Assembly: GCA_016647705.1 (NCBI GenBank)
Contig: CM028338.1
Location: forward strand, 33,857,176 to 33,921,175
From: Eucommia ulmoides
Lineage: Eukaryota; Streptophyta; Magnoliopsida; Garryales; Eucommiaceae
Reading direction: 5' to 3'
Length of the DNA: 64,000 bases
In this document: positions 23,275 to 35,681 of the stretch, piece by piece
Numbering within the stretch: position 1 is the first letter of the stretch
Layout: the number at the start of each line of letters is the position of its first letter
Translations under genes and position numbers: made by a program
The notes under the pieces: model-generated
What the model saw: the letters and a program-made list of their open reading frames with translations, nothing else
Told to the model about the DNA's origin: nothing
The model's database searches: none

Positions 23275-24562
23275 TGATCATGTCACATTTGATGCTATTT
23301 AATACTTTTAATCTAAGATTTGTTAATCTTTAAATTAATTAAATTAGTATAAATGATTTGTTTAATTTGATTTTGTAGATTTGATGAATTAGAGCCAAAA
23401 CACCACATTTCAAAGCAAAATGGAGCCAAAAAGGATTGAAAATGGATAAAAAGATCAAGGCCCGTGAACCGTAACCCGAACCCCACCTATTTTCCAGTGG
23501 ATAAGGCCTGAGCCGCTGGCCCAGACCCTACTGATCTGGGCCATTGGGTCCGACCATTTTTAGGCCGAAACACTAGGCCAACAGCCCAATGCCTAGTCCA
23601 CAATAGACCAAGCCATGCTTGGTCTGCCCTTGCTATGTAACGGTTCCCAAATTGGGAACCGTTACTAAAGACGAGAAGGGCAATTAAGACCATTCAATTT
23701 TGGGGGGTCAAAGGCATAAAAAGAAAAAAAAAAGATCAAAATAAATTATTAGCCATTCAGTTGGTTATTATTCTATAGTGCAGACAGTGGCTTGTGGGTC
23801 ATTTAATTGATTCAACTTTTTTATTGTTTTAGGGGGATTTCTTCAGACTGTAGAGAGGGAGAAATGTTCTTTTTCTTTTTTTGGCCGAGAGAAAACAATG
23901 ACCTTTCTCTCTCCTCCTCATCTCCTAGTTTCTATATTCTTTAGTTTGCAAGTTCTTCAATAGAGCAAATGAATATCTATGTAGAGGAACATCACTCCAT
24001 GAGCTGCTAAATTTGTCAATCAGGTTAGGACTCTGTACTTTCTCCAATTTATCCATGTAAACTTTATTCTTGTTCAACTCTGCTTTGTTCTTATGTGTGT
24101 AAGATTATAAAACAATTATTGTGATTTTAAATATTTTTCTTAAATTAGTTTATGTTTGAATGTTGTTATAGAGGTTTAGATATGTACCTATTCATATCTG
24201 TAATGTTATATCTAATACTTGTAGTTTAGATCTAACGATTTTACAATCAGTTTTAGTAATATCAATACAATTTAATTAAATAAATTATGTTAAACGGTTA
24301 ATTCATATTAGATTAGGTAACGTAGAAATTAAAACATAAATGTAGTTTATCCCAATTTAATGGTTGATTTATCTCTTGCAGTAATATTGGCATGTAGTTA
24401 ATATTACCTAATTACACACAAAACAAAAAGGAATATGAATGAAATTTACTGGATAGATGGATGAATTAATAGTTACAATCCAATCCTTTGGATCAGCCTC
24501 GTACTTAACTTGCTATACTACGATAGTTGGCGCTTAGATTGAGAATTAAATTTGAGTGATCA
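23275..24562 (+). repeat. 3' LTR of the Athila-like element
   Basis: 1288 bp starting TGATCATGTCACATT and ending GAGTGATCA, so the ends form the inverted pair TGATCA/TGATCA. Bases 23606 onward match base 1 onward. LINE coding sequence follows immediately. Confidence 0.88.
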
Positions 24563-26554
24563 TCTGCTCCCTGGGTCAATCTGATTATGAGTTGTGTCAG
24601 ATTCTCGACCCTCTCTATTCTTTGGAATGGGAAGCTATAAAGGAGTTTAGGCCTACTAGAGGCTTTAGGAAAAGGTATCCTTTGTCCCTTTACCTTTTTG
24701 TTTTATGCACGGAAAGGTTCTCTCATATGATTATAGAAAAGGAACGGAGGGGTAGATGGAAAGGTCTCAAAGTTGGAACCAAAAAACCAAAAATCACCCA
24801 CATTTTCTTTGCGAATGACTTAATGTTATTTGCTAGGGCTGATGATAAAAATGTAGAGACAATTCTTAAAGTCCTAACTAAATTCTCCCAAACCTTGGGA
24901 CAGATAATTAACCTGAATAAATCCAAACTTTATGTGTCTCCAAACATCAGTAAAATAAAAGCTAAAACGATTAGTTGAAAGCTAGGGATAAATTTGATGG
25001 AGGATCTAGGTTTGTACCTGGGGGTTCCCCTAATTCATGGTAGAAACTCTAAGAGTCATTATAATTACGTTCTAGAGAAAATTCAAAAGTGATTGTTCAT
25101 TTGGAAAGTTGATATGTTGTCTATTACGAGAAGGACTGTCCTTATAAAAAGCAGTCACATCTATTATTCCTTTCTATACTATGCAAGTGACCCCCCCTCC
25201 CCCAAAACAAATTGTGATGAAATTGATAAAATTAATAGGAAATTTCCACGGGGGATGTTCGAGGGAAAAAACAATACCATATCCAAAAATAGGATAAGGT
25301 TTGCAAACCAAACGAGGAAGGATGATCAGGGATTAGAAAAGTTTGGAAAAGTAATAAGGCTGTTTTGGCCAAAGTTGTTTGGAATGTTGTGATCGGTAAT
25401 AATAGACTTTGGAATAGAATCATATGTGGTAAACAAAAAATTAATAGGCACCCAACTTGGGGGAACCTAAGCCTCATAACTCCTACTTGTGGAAAAGTAT
25501 TCTTAAGATGAAGGATATCATTAAAAAAGGCACCAAATGGAAAGTGGGGGATGTAACATATATCAACCTATAGAGTGACTGGTGGTGCGGTAAGGGCCTT
25601 ATTGGTACTGATATGCTTCAAGAAAACTTTGACCTTAAAGTGTCTGATATTATTGATGATCGAGAAGATTGGTTCCTTATACCAATCCTTCACCTCATTA
25701 ATGATACACAAAAGAACAAAATCTGGGGAGCGAGCCCATTGATCCCAATTCGACTGATAATTCCTATTGGGGTTTGGATAATTCCTATGGAATAATTAAC
25801 CCTAAGGATAAGACTAATATCAATAATTCTCATTAGGATTGGATATGGAAGCTAAAACTCAACCTAAAACTCTTATATTTCTTTTGGTTGATTATGCATG
25901 GTAAGCTTGTCATGAATCAATTCAGTGCCATTAAAAATGATAATGTTGATAGTATCTGTCAAGACGCCACTCAATCACAGAATCTATAGACCATGCTCTT
26001 CATATGTGGCCCAAAGACGGTAAAAAAAAGGGCATGCCTTGCCACATTTTTCGATAATTAGTAGGATTTTAACCTGGAGCTACGGCGATGGATCAAAAAA
26101 CATAACAAAGAGAGTATATCTAACTCCTCTTGTTACTTTCTTTTTACTATTGTCATTTAGGAAATACGGAGGGATAGAAGCATAGAGGTTATATTAAGGG
26201 TGTAAAGTCAGACACCATCACTATCCTCTACCAAATATCTAGGTTTAAAAACAAGTTATTGGAAGCTTTCTATTCTCAATATCCCCTAAATGATAAATCA
26301 GTTTCTAGATTATCCCATTGGAATTTTCCTTGTGTATGATTCTATAAATTGAACACGGACGAAAGTGCTCTGGGAAGCCCAGGAAGAGGAGGAATTGGTG
26401 GAATTGTCAGAGACAACCTTGGATTTTAGATAGTCGGATATTGCGGACAACTTTCGAAGTGCACAGGGCTAGAAGCAGAGCTGTTAAACATATACACAGT
26501 GATTCACATTGCTTTAGAAAACGATCTACCAAGACCAATCGTGGAGATAGATTT
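24563..26554 (+). pseudogene. LINE (L1-type) ORF2 fragment: reverse transcriptase to RNase H
   Basis: Frames of a plant L1-type ORF2 with scattered stops. The reverse transcriptase part covers 24565-25390: FRPTRGFRKRYPLSLYLFVLC corresponds to the usual RPxRGLRQGDPLSPYLF; then HIFFANDLMLFARADD, where the catalytic FADD motif reads FAND, so one metal-binding Asp is lost. LGVPLIHGR and later segments follow. Bases 25560-26000 resemble the zinc-binding region before RNase H. Bases 26340-26554 carry KLNTDESALGSPGRGGIGGIVRDN, the start of an RNase H domain. The left edge abuts the Athila-like LTR and the right edge the Tat LTR; RNase H continues at 42479. Confidence 0.85.
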
Positions 26555-27243
26555 TGATGTGTTTTGATGTGGGGGAAATTCTCACCCACGATTTGGAGCA
26601 GACGATGACGAAACACTGGTCAGAACCGCCGGTGTGACCCAACGGGGAGGAGGCAATCCAATAATTAATCATCAACCAACTGCTCTAATAGCCCAATAAA
26701 TGAATAAATAAAGTGCCTAGCCTGCTAATGACATCCATCCACATACGGGCGGATTTGGTACAAAACAAGGCTTCCTAATGAAGGCCTAATTATCAGACCT
26801 AAGGATGGTAGGTCAATGATAACCATTACCTCACCTACCGCCCTTCCCATGCACAAACTTGATTAACATAGCATCCCGTAATTGGAGCGCAGGTAACATT
26901 CACGGTAGTTAAGTATGGAACGTGGAGACGATTATGGCGGGGACGGTTACCAGGGGTACAGCCTATATATATATACACATACACACACATACACATACAC
27001 ACACACAAAAAAGAAAATGAGGTATGAAAGACAACTATCAATATTACACACATAATACTCTCCAAAACCTTTATCTTTAAAAGAACAGTTTAATCTAATT
27101 CTCATGCCGGAAGTTCTTTGGCCGGCACCACACCGATGTTCTCCTCGTAGAACTAACTTGTTTTAGAGGTTAGATTGCAAGTTGCAGAGGTTTTCAGCAC
27201 GTGAGGAGCTATAACACATGTCGAGAATTGTTTTACAACATCA
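26555..27243 (+). repeat. 5' LTR of the Tat-lineage element
   Basis: 689 bp. The first 20 bp contain a short duplication (TTTTGATGTG twice), so the exact start may be 26555 or 26565. Matches 40922 onward: CACGATTTGGAGCAGAC, AATAATTAATCAT, GTTACCAGGGGTAC. A degenerate primer-site region (TTTGGTGTAGTATGTAGGAA, 27244-27263) follows, comparable to TTTGGCGCCGTCTGTGGGAA of related elements. Confidence 0.8.
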
Positions 27244-27312
27244 TTTGGTGTAGTATGTAGGAAATTAAATAAAAAGAAATTCTCCAACGAGATAAGACAA
27301 TTACGATCAAGA

Positions 27313-28560
27313 GTGACTGATCTGAATCAGGGAAGTGAAATCCTACCACCAACAAGCATGAGAGCGCTTATGGAGACCTTATATAGGGTGCATATTGTTC
27401 CTCTCTTTGAGATACAAACAACGGACACAAGAATCGACGTGTTAACAAAGAAGATTGTTACGATAGAGGAGATGTTGATGAGGATGGCCCAGCAGATTGA
27501 TGGAAATGCTCAGGAACCCCCTCTCATCGATAATGGTTACGAAGAGCAAGTGGAGTCTCCAAAATCCCTAGATCCGTCACAAGGAGGACAAACCGACCAG
27601 AGAGACATGAGTAATCACCCAGGTGAGTGATGAATGCTCACCCAAAATGAGATAGAAGACTCCCACCACTAGCATAGTGTACTGGAGAGTAGAGATTTAC
27701 CAATGGATGAACTGGACGCATTGCTAAAGGGAACTGAGATGCCCTTTACCTCAGACATCCTAGAAGCACCATTGTTTAATAAGTTTGATCCCACCAAATT
27801 CGAGAAGTATGATGGAAGATTAGACCCGATAGACCATATTCGATAATTCAGACACCAGATAGCACTCTATAGAGCGGGTAATTCTGCGCTCTGCAGGGCT
27901 TTTGCGATGACCTTGAAGGGATCGGCCTTAGAGTGGGTACATATGTTACTGCCCAACTCGATCTCATATTTTATGGATTTTGGAAAGTAGTTCATTGGCC
28001 AATTCATCACATGCCAAAGGATGATGAAAGGCCCACGACTACCTTTTAGCTTTGCGACAAGAAAATGGAGAATCTTTACGTTAGTACATGAATTGCTTTA
28101 ATGAGGAACTAACATATATCGGAGGTTGTGATTTAAACCTAATTATAAGTGTGTTTACATTAGGATTGAGACCAGGTCGGTTCCAAGACTCACTGACAAA
28201 CCACATCCCGAAGACCATGACTGAGCTGATGGAGAAGGCAAAACCCTATATGAAGCTAGAAGATGTCAAATACGTGCGTGTACGTGCATGCAGGCAGGAC
28301 AACAGTGAAAGACAACCCCAGGTCTGGCGAGACAAATAGTCAGAGAACTAAGGGCGGTATCTCGGATAGACAAAGAGAGCGTCCTAGAAGCTCAACAACA
28401 AGAGCAGGGGTACATCAGGAGCCGAACCTCCCGGTCTTGCAAATGCTGATCTCCAGGATACTTCATGAGATCAGGTCGTCTGAGGTCATTTAGTGGCCCC
28501 CTAAACTTCCAACGAAGTTCACCAAGAACAAAGACATGCAGTGAGTTTCACAAGGATCAT
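27313..28560 (+). pseudogene. Gag of the Tat-lineage element, broken
   Basis: An open part, 27313-27630, is followed after stops by a recognisable Tat-type gag core: FTSDILEAPLFNKFDPTKFEKYDG with DPIDHI (about 27750-27840), then AFAMTLKGSALEWV (27900), GQFITCQRMMKG, and 28088-28339 with NEELTYIGGCDLNLIISVF, PKTMTELMEKAKPYMKLED. The residue pattern fits the region that forms the capsid of this lineage. Multiple stops and frame changes make it a pseudogene. It is interrupted downstream by the solo LTR at 28624. Confidence 0.8.
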
Positions 28561-28623
28561 GGACATGGGACGATGGTGCGGATATCTACAGGAGCAGACA
28601 AGGGAAAGGAAAAGGGTAAGAAG

Positions 28624-30003
28624 TGATAGATGGAATTTATCTATTTATTTCCAAACTGAATATGGTAGTTTTTGAGTATTTTTATAGTGTTTTAATTAAT
28701 TTTTATTTGTTTTTGTATAAATCAGGTGTTTGGGACAAAAATGAGCTAAAACGGTTGAAAATCAAGCTAATTGGTAGAACGACGATGGAAGAATAGTGAA
28801 AAAATTAGTAAAAAGGCCAAATTTAGAAATGCAGACCCACCACTGCAGCGGTGAAACAACCAATAGGTTAGGAAACCTCTGTCTGTCCACCGCTGCAGTG
28901 GTAAAAGAGCAGAAAGTCTTCTGCTTTACCACCGCAGCAGTGATCAAGCCACTGCTGCAATGATGAGCTTGTCGACATCACCACCACTGCAGCGGTGAGC
29001 CCTACACTTGTAAAGTATTTTTTTAGATATTTTTAGATATTTTGTTCCTATTATTTTATCCCTCCTCCTCCATTTTTCGATGGGAGAACCAGATAGAGAT
29101 ATTTTAGGGGAGATTTTGGTGAGCTCAACACAACCAAAGGAGAAGATCACATTTCCAAGAAGAGGGAACAATCTCGAAGCGGTTTTAGCGTTGATTCTTC
29201 GGATAACAGCTAGTCTCTTTCGTTTCTCTCTTTATTTCTTAATTTTGGTAGTTTGTTTGAGCATGTTTAGCTCGTTTGTTATTTTATATATGGTTATGAC
29301 CATTAGCTAAACATGGATTATCTATGGGATTAATATAGTTTATGAAAATGTTGTTGGTTTGAATTGTGTTTTGTTAACGATTATTCTTCGTTATTCGATT
29401 GTGTTTACCGTTCTTTAATTTTCTTTATATACTTGTCATGATATACTGAGAAATCAGGGTTTGAAATTTGAGATAGGTAACCCTAGATTCGGACTAGGGT
29501 TTAAACACAATGTGACGATCTAATGACCCAGGAGGGCGTTAGAAAGTATGCAATCCATGAGGTTGGGCCGAGACTCATGTGACCAAGTGTCTTGTAGACG
29601 CTCGAGGGGGACTTCGACATTGACGTGAAGTCACATATTTATTCACTTTACACTCGAGAAAGGTAGTGAGTGAGATTTCGATATCTAAATTGTCGAATAA
29701 TGTGAATGTCGTTAATGTAAACTAGATTGAATTGAACACGTATAAGTAAATGAAGTTAATCCCTAGATAATCTATTCCCATATAATATATTTAGTATTAT
29801 ATCTTAATTCTAATTTAGTATATTATTTATATTAACAAAAATCCAATTTTTATCGCCTAAATAAAGTTCAGTTATGATAATAGCGGTAATTAATGACAAT
29901 TTAATCCAATCCCTATGGATACGACAACCCTTCTAATTCACTATTCTATAAAACTTGACCCGTGCACTTGTGGTGAAAGTAGCGACGTAATATTCTGCTA
30001 CCA
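28624..30003 (+). mobile_element. Solo LTR of the TGATAGG family, subfamily B (TSD AGAAG)
   Basis: 1380 bp, TGATAGATGGAA to CTGCTACCA. AGAAG is repeated exactly at 28619-28623 and 30004-30008. Palindromes with CTGCAG core lie between 28838 and 28997: CACCACTGCAGCGGTG, CACCGCTGCAGTGGT, CCACCGCAGCAGTG, CCACTGCTGCAATG, CACCACTGCAGCGGTG. It separates gag from protease of the Tat element. The single downstream module is at about 29465-29700. Confidence 0.93.
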
Positions 30004-30019
30004 AGAAGCGAAGCCCATC

Positions 30020-30680
30020 CAGAGAACCGTAATAATGAAAGGAAGAATGATGACCTGAACAACACTTGTAGAGTCGTCTACGTGATAAATATAATGGGTC
30101 CCTATACTAGAAGGTCAAATCGAGAACGAAAAAGAAAAATCCATGAGGCAACAAAGGAACAATGCTACGGAGAAGTGATAACTCTAACCAGCAACATTGG
30201 TCCGATGATCACGTTCAATGACGAGGACTATAGGGGGTAGCCCACCTTCATGATGACGCATTGGTAATAACGCTCTGGATCTCTAGCTTTGAGGTAAGAA
30301 GAGTCCTAATCGACACTGGCAGGTCAGCCAATATCATTTTTGTCAACACACTCAACCAAATGGGTGTTCCCAGCTCAGACATTGGGTCAACCCAAACTGT
30401 GATGATAGGCTTTAATGGAGACTTGAGGTCTCCGAATGAGAATATCACCTTATCCGTCACTGCAAACAAAGATGAAAGATGAGTCATTAAATCCACCGAG
30501 TTTATGGTAATAAACTCTACATTCCCCATAAAATGCTATCTTAGGAGGACCTTGGCTCCACGCAATGGGAGCTGTTGCGTCGACTCTCCATCAATGTATC
30601 AAATATGTGAAGGATGGCAGGGTAACTATAATCAAAAGAGATCAAGTTGCATCTAAGTAGTGTTTTGTGATAGCCATGAA
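30020..30680 (+). pseudogene. Aspartic protease of the Tat-lineage element
   Basis: The frame 30261-30482 contains VRRVLIDTGRSANIIFVNTL, matching the D-T/N-G-S active-site region of Tat-type proteases (here DTGRSA), followed by QMGVPSSDIGSTQTVMIGFNGD. After a frameshift, 30535-30680 keeps LGRPWLHAMG-like and STLHQCIKYV-like pieces, the C-terminal part. Several frame changes are present. Nothing resembling reverse transcriptase follows. Confidence 0.75.
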
Positions 30681-30699
30681 AGAGAAAATAGCTATACAA

Positions 30700-30950
30700 T
30701 GACGACAAAGGTAGGAGCTTGGAGAAGTGCAGACCAGCCAGATCAAGGACAGAAGTTCTCCAGAGCTAGAATCAACAGTCCAGCTTAGGCTTTAATTTAC
30801 TTTGAACACTTTTTGTAAGTTATTTTTTTAATTTTGTTTTGTGATCTTTTATTTTAAGTTGAAGAAGAATTGTTCCTTGTTGTTTTTTGAAAAAACAATG
30901 AAATCCACTTATCTTCATAAAGAAATGTTAGTCTTACGAACAATAACAAG
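30700..30950 (+). other. Spacer after protease, no gene seen
   Basis: T-rich text with ACTTTTTGTAAG and CAATGAAATCCACTTATC. In related elements such text follows the end of pol, so the pol deletion joins protease to the post-pol spacer here. Confidence 0.5.
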
Positions 30951-30956
30951 ACCCAA

Positions 30957-31570
30957 ACTAAATTGCCTAGATCAGCTCAATCATAAAACAAGTTGCCAAG
31001 ATAAGCTCGTCAATTAAACTGAACTGTCTAGATCAGTTCGTTCATAACTGAGTTGCAAAGTTCAGCTCCGCTGAATTGCCTAGCCCAGTTCATTCATAAG
31101 TTGAGCTGCCAAGCTCAGCTCAACTGAACTGCCTAGATCAGTTCGTTTATAAATTGAACTGCCAAGCTCAGCTCTAATGAACTGCCTAGCCTAGTTCATT
31201 CATAAGTTAAGCTGCCTAGCTCGGCTCAACCGAACTGCCTATATCAATTCATTCATAAACTACGCTGCCAAGCTCAGCTCCACTGAACTACCTAGCCCAG
31301 TTCATTCATAAGTTAAGCTACCTAGCTCGGCTCAACCAAATTTCCTAAATCATTTCATTCATAAACTAAGCTGCCAAGCTTAGCACTGTTGAACAGCCTA
31401 ACCCAGTTAATTCATAAGTTAGGCCGCCTAGCTCAGCTTAACCGAACTACCTAAATTAGTTCATTCATCGAGCTGACCTAGCTCGGCTTAACTGAATTGC
31501 CTAGATCAGTTCGTTTACAAAACAAGTTACCTAGGGCAATTCATTAATCGAGCTGTTAAGATTAGTTCAG
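30957..31570. repeat. Tandem array of a 53-bp unit with a 106-bp higher-order period
   Basis: About twelve units of GAACTGCCTAGAYCAGTTC-type text followed by TTCATAA and AGCTGCCAAGCTCAGCTC. Alternate units differ consistently: one type has GCCAAGCTCAGCTC, the next GCCTAGCTCGGCTCAACC. The true repeat is therefore a dimer of about 106 bp. Each unit also has a weak internal half-unit of 26-27 bp. Tat/Ogre-type elements often carry satellite-like arrays at this position. Confidence 0.88.
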
Positions 31571-32940
31571 CGATAAATCTCAAAGACTTAGGTAACCCAT
31601 AACATGTTTGTTACTTAAACTTGTTATAGAGAAGCGCAAGATGAGTACTAATACGCCAAATATGCTCATTTCTAAAAATCTATTTCTAATACATTTACGA
31701 AGTTAAATACACAATTTAATACTCGATATTTGACAGCCTATGCTCTATACCTATCCCATTTCGGTGTAAGTATTATTTCGGAAGATCATTTAACACGCAA
31801 CATATGAAGCCCAAATAGTTTTCATACACAATAAATGTATCAGTACAATTTAGAAAAAAGTAAAACTTTTGAATTTGTCACTTCCTATCACGGAATCAAT
31901 ACAAATCCAAAGGTGCATTACATCTTTCTTCCAATATAACTCAATTTTACCATTACAAGAATCCTACCAATGAACGTTCCATATTTGATGGAGCCATTGA
32001 AAGAGCATTGTAGGAGCTTATTTGGTGACTGATAAGCCCATACTATTCAAAGAATGCTCTTGAGGCTTTTTCACAAAAAAAAAAAAAAAAACACAGAATA
32101 TAAAGAAAAAAGAAAGGCAATGAACTAATCCGATCTGGGAGAAGACGCATGACATAAGCCCTCAGAATCTGAGTTTGAATGGTAGAAGTCATGTTCTTCA
32201 TACTAATCCAATGCTCGAATTAGAGAGTGTATCTTCTCTTTCTTCTCCTCATTTTTTTTTTTCTGAGAGCTTGTCCCTCTTCGTTTTCAGCACGCTATTG
32301 TAGGATTTGCGGATATGAACTTAGGCCCGCAGATTGTCAATCACTTTTTCTTCCAGCTTCAGGCAATCACAGAGTTCATGGATTTGAGATACCGCACAAA
32401 AATAAGCATCATCAAAGGAGGCGAAGGTAGCACAGGCATCTTCGTAGATGCTCTTCGTCGAGAACCTCGGTCATCATTATAAGTTCTCAAAATCATTTCC
32501 CTAGTTCAACCTCTCTGTTCCTCCCGGATTGAATGGCATCAAAGATGTCTGATATTGAGGATGATGAGGCCATAGCTAATATGAGACAAAAAAAAAATAG
32601 AAGGAAGAAGAAAAAAGGACTTTGGGAGAAAATGTGAAGAAATCTCAAGAGGGTTTGGCTTTAAATAAACAAACCAATGTCCACTAAATAACAAAAAAGG
32701 CAAAACTAAATTTTTGAAATATTTATGACGTCAGATACGAAACGACAACAACTAATATCGAAGGAAAGAGACGACAGTTTCCAAAACTAAATCCGGCGGA
32801 TGTTTAAAGCTAGTCATAATTACAAAGTACCATCATTACAAAACTGACGAGAATAAAAATTGAAAAGACAACCAACTAATCAAACAGCTCCAGATAGGTT
32901 TGCATCATCTGACAGGGGCACAACACAAACCTCAGTAGTC
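31571..32940. other. Tat-element spacer, no gene recognised
   Basis: AT-rich, with a poly-A run (32076-32091) and a short frame at 32227-32430 that has no recognisable domain. It lies between the tandem array and the antisense frame. Confidence 0.5.
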
Positions 32941-32949
32941 TCCGAGGTT

Positions 32950-35430
32950 GATTCGCTAGGCAGAGGCTGATCTTAGTAAAAAATGAGTAGAGTCGGGTCA
33001 GAGTTTAGCTGAGTTAGATTAGAGTCAGGATGAGCTTGGTTAGAAACGGGCCAGTTTGGCAAGAAGAGGGCTGAGCTTGGTCAGAAACAAACTGAGATTA
33101 GTTAGAAGAGAGTTGAGCCTAGTTGGGTTTGAGCTGGACTTGCTCAGAAACAGGATAAACTTGATCAGGAACAGGCCGAGCTTGGTCAGATATGAGCTGG
33201 AATTTATCACAACTGAGCTTGACCTGGTTAGAGTTAGTTAAGACCTAATTAGTAGAAGGCTGGTCTAGAGTAAGAGATGGATCTATCGCACCAGTGCCTG
33301 AGAGCTTTGTACTTGGCAGCCCTGCTGAAGTAGAGCAAAGATCTTTCTTATCTTTAGGTTCAAAATTGGTTGAGTAAGGCAAAATCCAACTCAGGATACG
33401 TCTATTGCACTTGTTCCAGGAAAAACTGGAAACCAATAAGTTGAATACTCTCTTTGAGTGATTTAAAGTGCTCCAAGAGCTCATTTACCCCATCCTTATG
33501 CTCAATTATCTTCCTCTTCACCACTATGGTTAGACCCACTACCTCCTTAGCTTGCTTCACAGACTTTACCTCCAAGGCTACTAATTTAGGCTCAAGCACT
33601 ACACTTTTAACCTTCTCAAACCTCAGTTCGTTGGAGACCAGCTTTTTCCCTTTCTCTAATTGCTGGAGGGCATCTACTTTGGCATCTATTTCTGCCTTCT
33701 TCAGATCAATCTCGGATTGTTTCTTGTTGAACTTATCTCCCAATGTAGAGTTCTCAATCGACAACCTTTTAACCTCAAATAGGAGCCTGGAGTTCTCACT
33801 GATCAGAGACTGATTGCTGATTTGAAAAAACTCACACTGAGCATGAGTGATTTACAAATTGGTCTCAGATTATTCCTTTGAAGACCTTTCCAACACCAGT
33901 TCATTTTTAAGGAAAATATTTATCTCTTGCAGAGTTCGAAGATCTTTTTCCAACCGATTAGACTCGGTCAGTTGGTGCAAGAGCTAGGTGTCCAATTCGG
34001 TTGTATCATCTGAACTTCCAGCCAAGGCAGAGGACAAGTAAATACTCTGCAATATACCTAGACTTATTTAGAATATTATTCAACACGTCAGATGAATTAC
34101 AGAGACAAATTCAAGATTACCTGAAGGAGCGTATAGACTAGAAATCGAAAGAGCACTGCTCGACTACGCTTCTCAATTCTAGAACGACTTTTCTCCCAGG
34201 ACTGCTCATAGAGGAACTGAATAGCATTCTCAAATATTTCTAGACAATTCGAAACTGATGGCCCTACCTCTTTTAGCAATTGACATATCCGCTCTTTAGA
34301 AGCCCCTAGTAAGCTCAGGGCTGCAGTTGTACCAACTCCAGATGCTGGAGCAGTGGAAGAGGCTGAACACAAACTGTTGTGGCCTCAGAAGTCTAGATTA
34401 TGGGAGTCCCAATTGTTCTAGTAACCAATTCCAATCCACGAATTTCAGTAGGAGTTGGAATATGAGTACTAGGAACAGGGATAGACACCACTCCACGCCG
34501 CTTTATACTTAGAGGTTGCGAGTCATCATCAGAGTTTGGTGACAAAGGGACAATAAGTTAAGGTGTTTGGGCCTGAACAGGTCTGGGTGGAACCACAGCC
34601 GGCTGAGAGGTTGTGGAAGACACAATCAATTGTAAGGCCTTCTTGGGTGTTCTCTTCCTGTTTCCAAGAGCCAAATCATATAATTGGGAGACTTGGGCTT
34701 TATCAATCTACATTTTCGAGGGCACAAAAGGCTTAAAGGAAAGCTCTTGGCAGGGTTGATCTTTCGATACCAAGAGCTTCTCTAATTGACCAATGACCTT
34801 TTGTGTTAAACGAAATCTTTAACAAGCACTTCTACCTATGTAATATAATTTACAAAAGGGTGAGAATACTACAAAAACAATTAAGGTTAGAAATTATAAA
34901 GATGGAAAAAGAAGATTACTTAGGTAATTAAAATGTCGTAGTACAACCAAGGGTCACCCTATCTCCTCGAAAGAAAATTCCTAGTTCCCCTTGAAAAATA
35001 GATAGCAATTATTCTAATCCTTTGTGGCTCGTGGAAGGTCAGTAAGAAAAGTATATATTTTTACGACAAAATAATAGAACCTCTTGGAATCATTATGGAA
35101 TTTCAGAGAACACATACTCCTTATCATTTCTATGGTTAAGGGTGCATTGTTTAGACGGGACAATGTAAGAGAGTCCATAATCTAGTAAAACCCGTTAGGA
35201 ACTAGTTGGGCTGGGGTGATTTCTAGTTGACGGAACAAATTGCGAAGAAATAGGGTGAAAGGATGTCTGAGACCATATTCAAACATCCCAACAAAGAAAC
35301 ATATTTCATATTCTTTGTAGGAATATGGGAGTTCATCTTCTAACCCTAATTTCAATCGAGGGAGGAATTTTGAATATGTTCCAAAACGATATGAGCCAGT
35401 CTTTTCTAAAATTACTCGCCCCATGATCAC
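32950..35430 (-). pseudogene. Antisense frame of the Tat element, PF04195-like N-terminus and coiled-coil C-terminus
   Basis: On the minus strand, starting at 35430, the frame 35430-35182 contains EDELPYSYKEYEICFFVGMF, then GLRHPFTLFLRNLFRQL and ITPAQLVPNGFY, the pattern (Y/F-GLR-P-HPF...L...PAQL-PN-W) of the plant putative gypsy-type transposon family. Further pieces (FLTDLPRATKD) follow after stops. Around 34670-34330 comes a low-complexity linker (RKRTPKKALQLIVSS); 34372-34097 is open and helix-rich; 33764-33402 is a long coiled coil rich in K, E and L. The end is a repeat-coded tail. Stops break it. Such antisense frames between pol and the 3' LTR are known in Tat elements; their function is not established. 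Confidence 0.65.
32985..33240. repeat. Minisatellite of about 27 bp within the antisense frame
   Basis: Units resemble GAGCTTGGTCAGAAACAGGC with variable joints, about nine copies. On the minus strand they code a 9-residue repeat (SDQARPVPDQVYPVSEQ). Plus-strand reading gives an artificial R/L/V repeat. Confidence 0.8.
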
Positions 35431-35681
35431 CCCAATTCACCGGAGAATCGGTAGATGCACGAGCCCCAATCATCAACACCGTTTCAGAAAAAGGTGTGGA
35501 CGATGAACTAGCCTCGGCCGGACTAGGCGGTGGAGTAGGGCCATTACTATAAATGAGAATTGTGGAGAGGACAAATTAGCACAATGCGGTAAAAAAATCA
35601 AGCAATAGAGTGGGAGAAGAAGAGAACTTACAGGCAATAATGATCATTTATCTCACTTCAGCAAACCATCACGAAGGTCAG

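Larger units (their letters stand above)
1..24562 (+). mobile_element. Athila-like Ty3/gypsy retrotransposon, degenerate, 5' end outside window
   Basis: Two related LTRs (1-1722 partial, 23275-24562) enclose a tRNA-Asp-type primer site and remnants, in order, of gag, zinc knuckle, protease, reverse transcriptase, RNase H and integrase, then a long 3' non-coding tract with the motif CATTGAGGACAATG and a purine tract. This order and the tRNA-Asp primer site fit the Athila/Tat branch of Ty3/gypsy. Every domain is broken by stops, frameshifts or later insertions, so it is inactive. By comparison with the 3' LTR, about 330 bp of the 5' LTR lie left of the window. The first five bases after the 3' LTR are TCTGC, so a matching TCTGC is expected just left of the 5' LTR. 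The element sits in LINE ORF2, which resumes at 24563. Confidence 0.85.

Noticed and set aside
33056-33241. Plus-strand frame with R/L/V repeats
   Set aside because: It is the shadow of a minisatellite in the minus-strand antisense frame.
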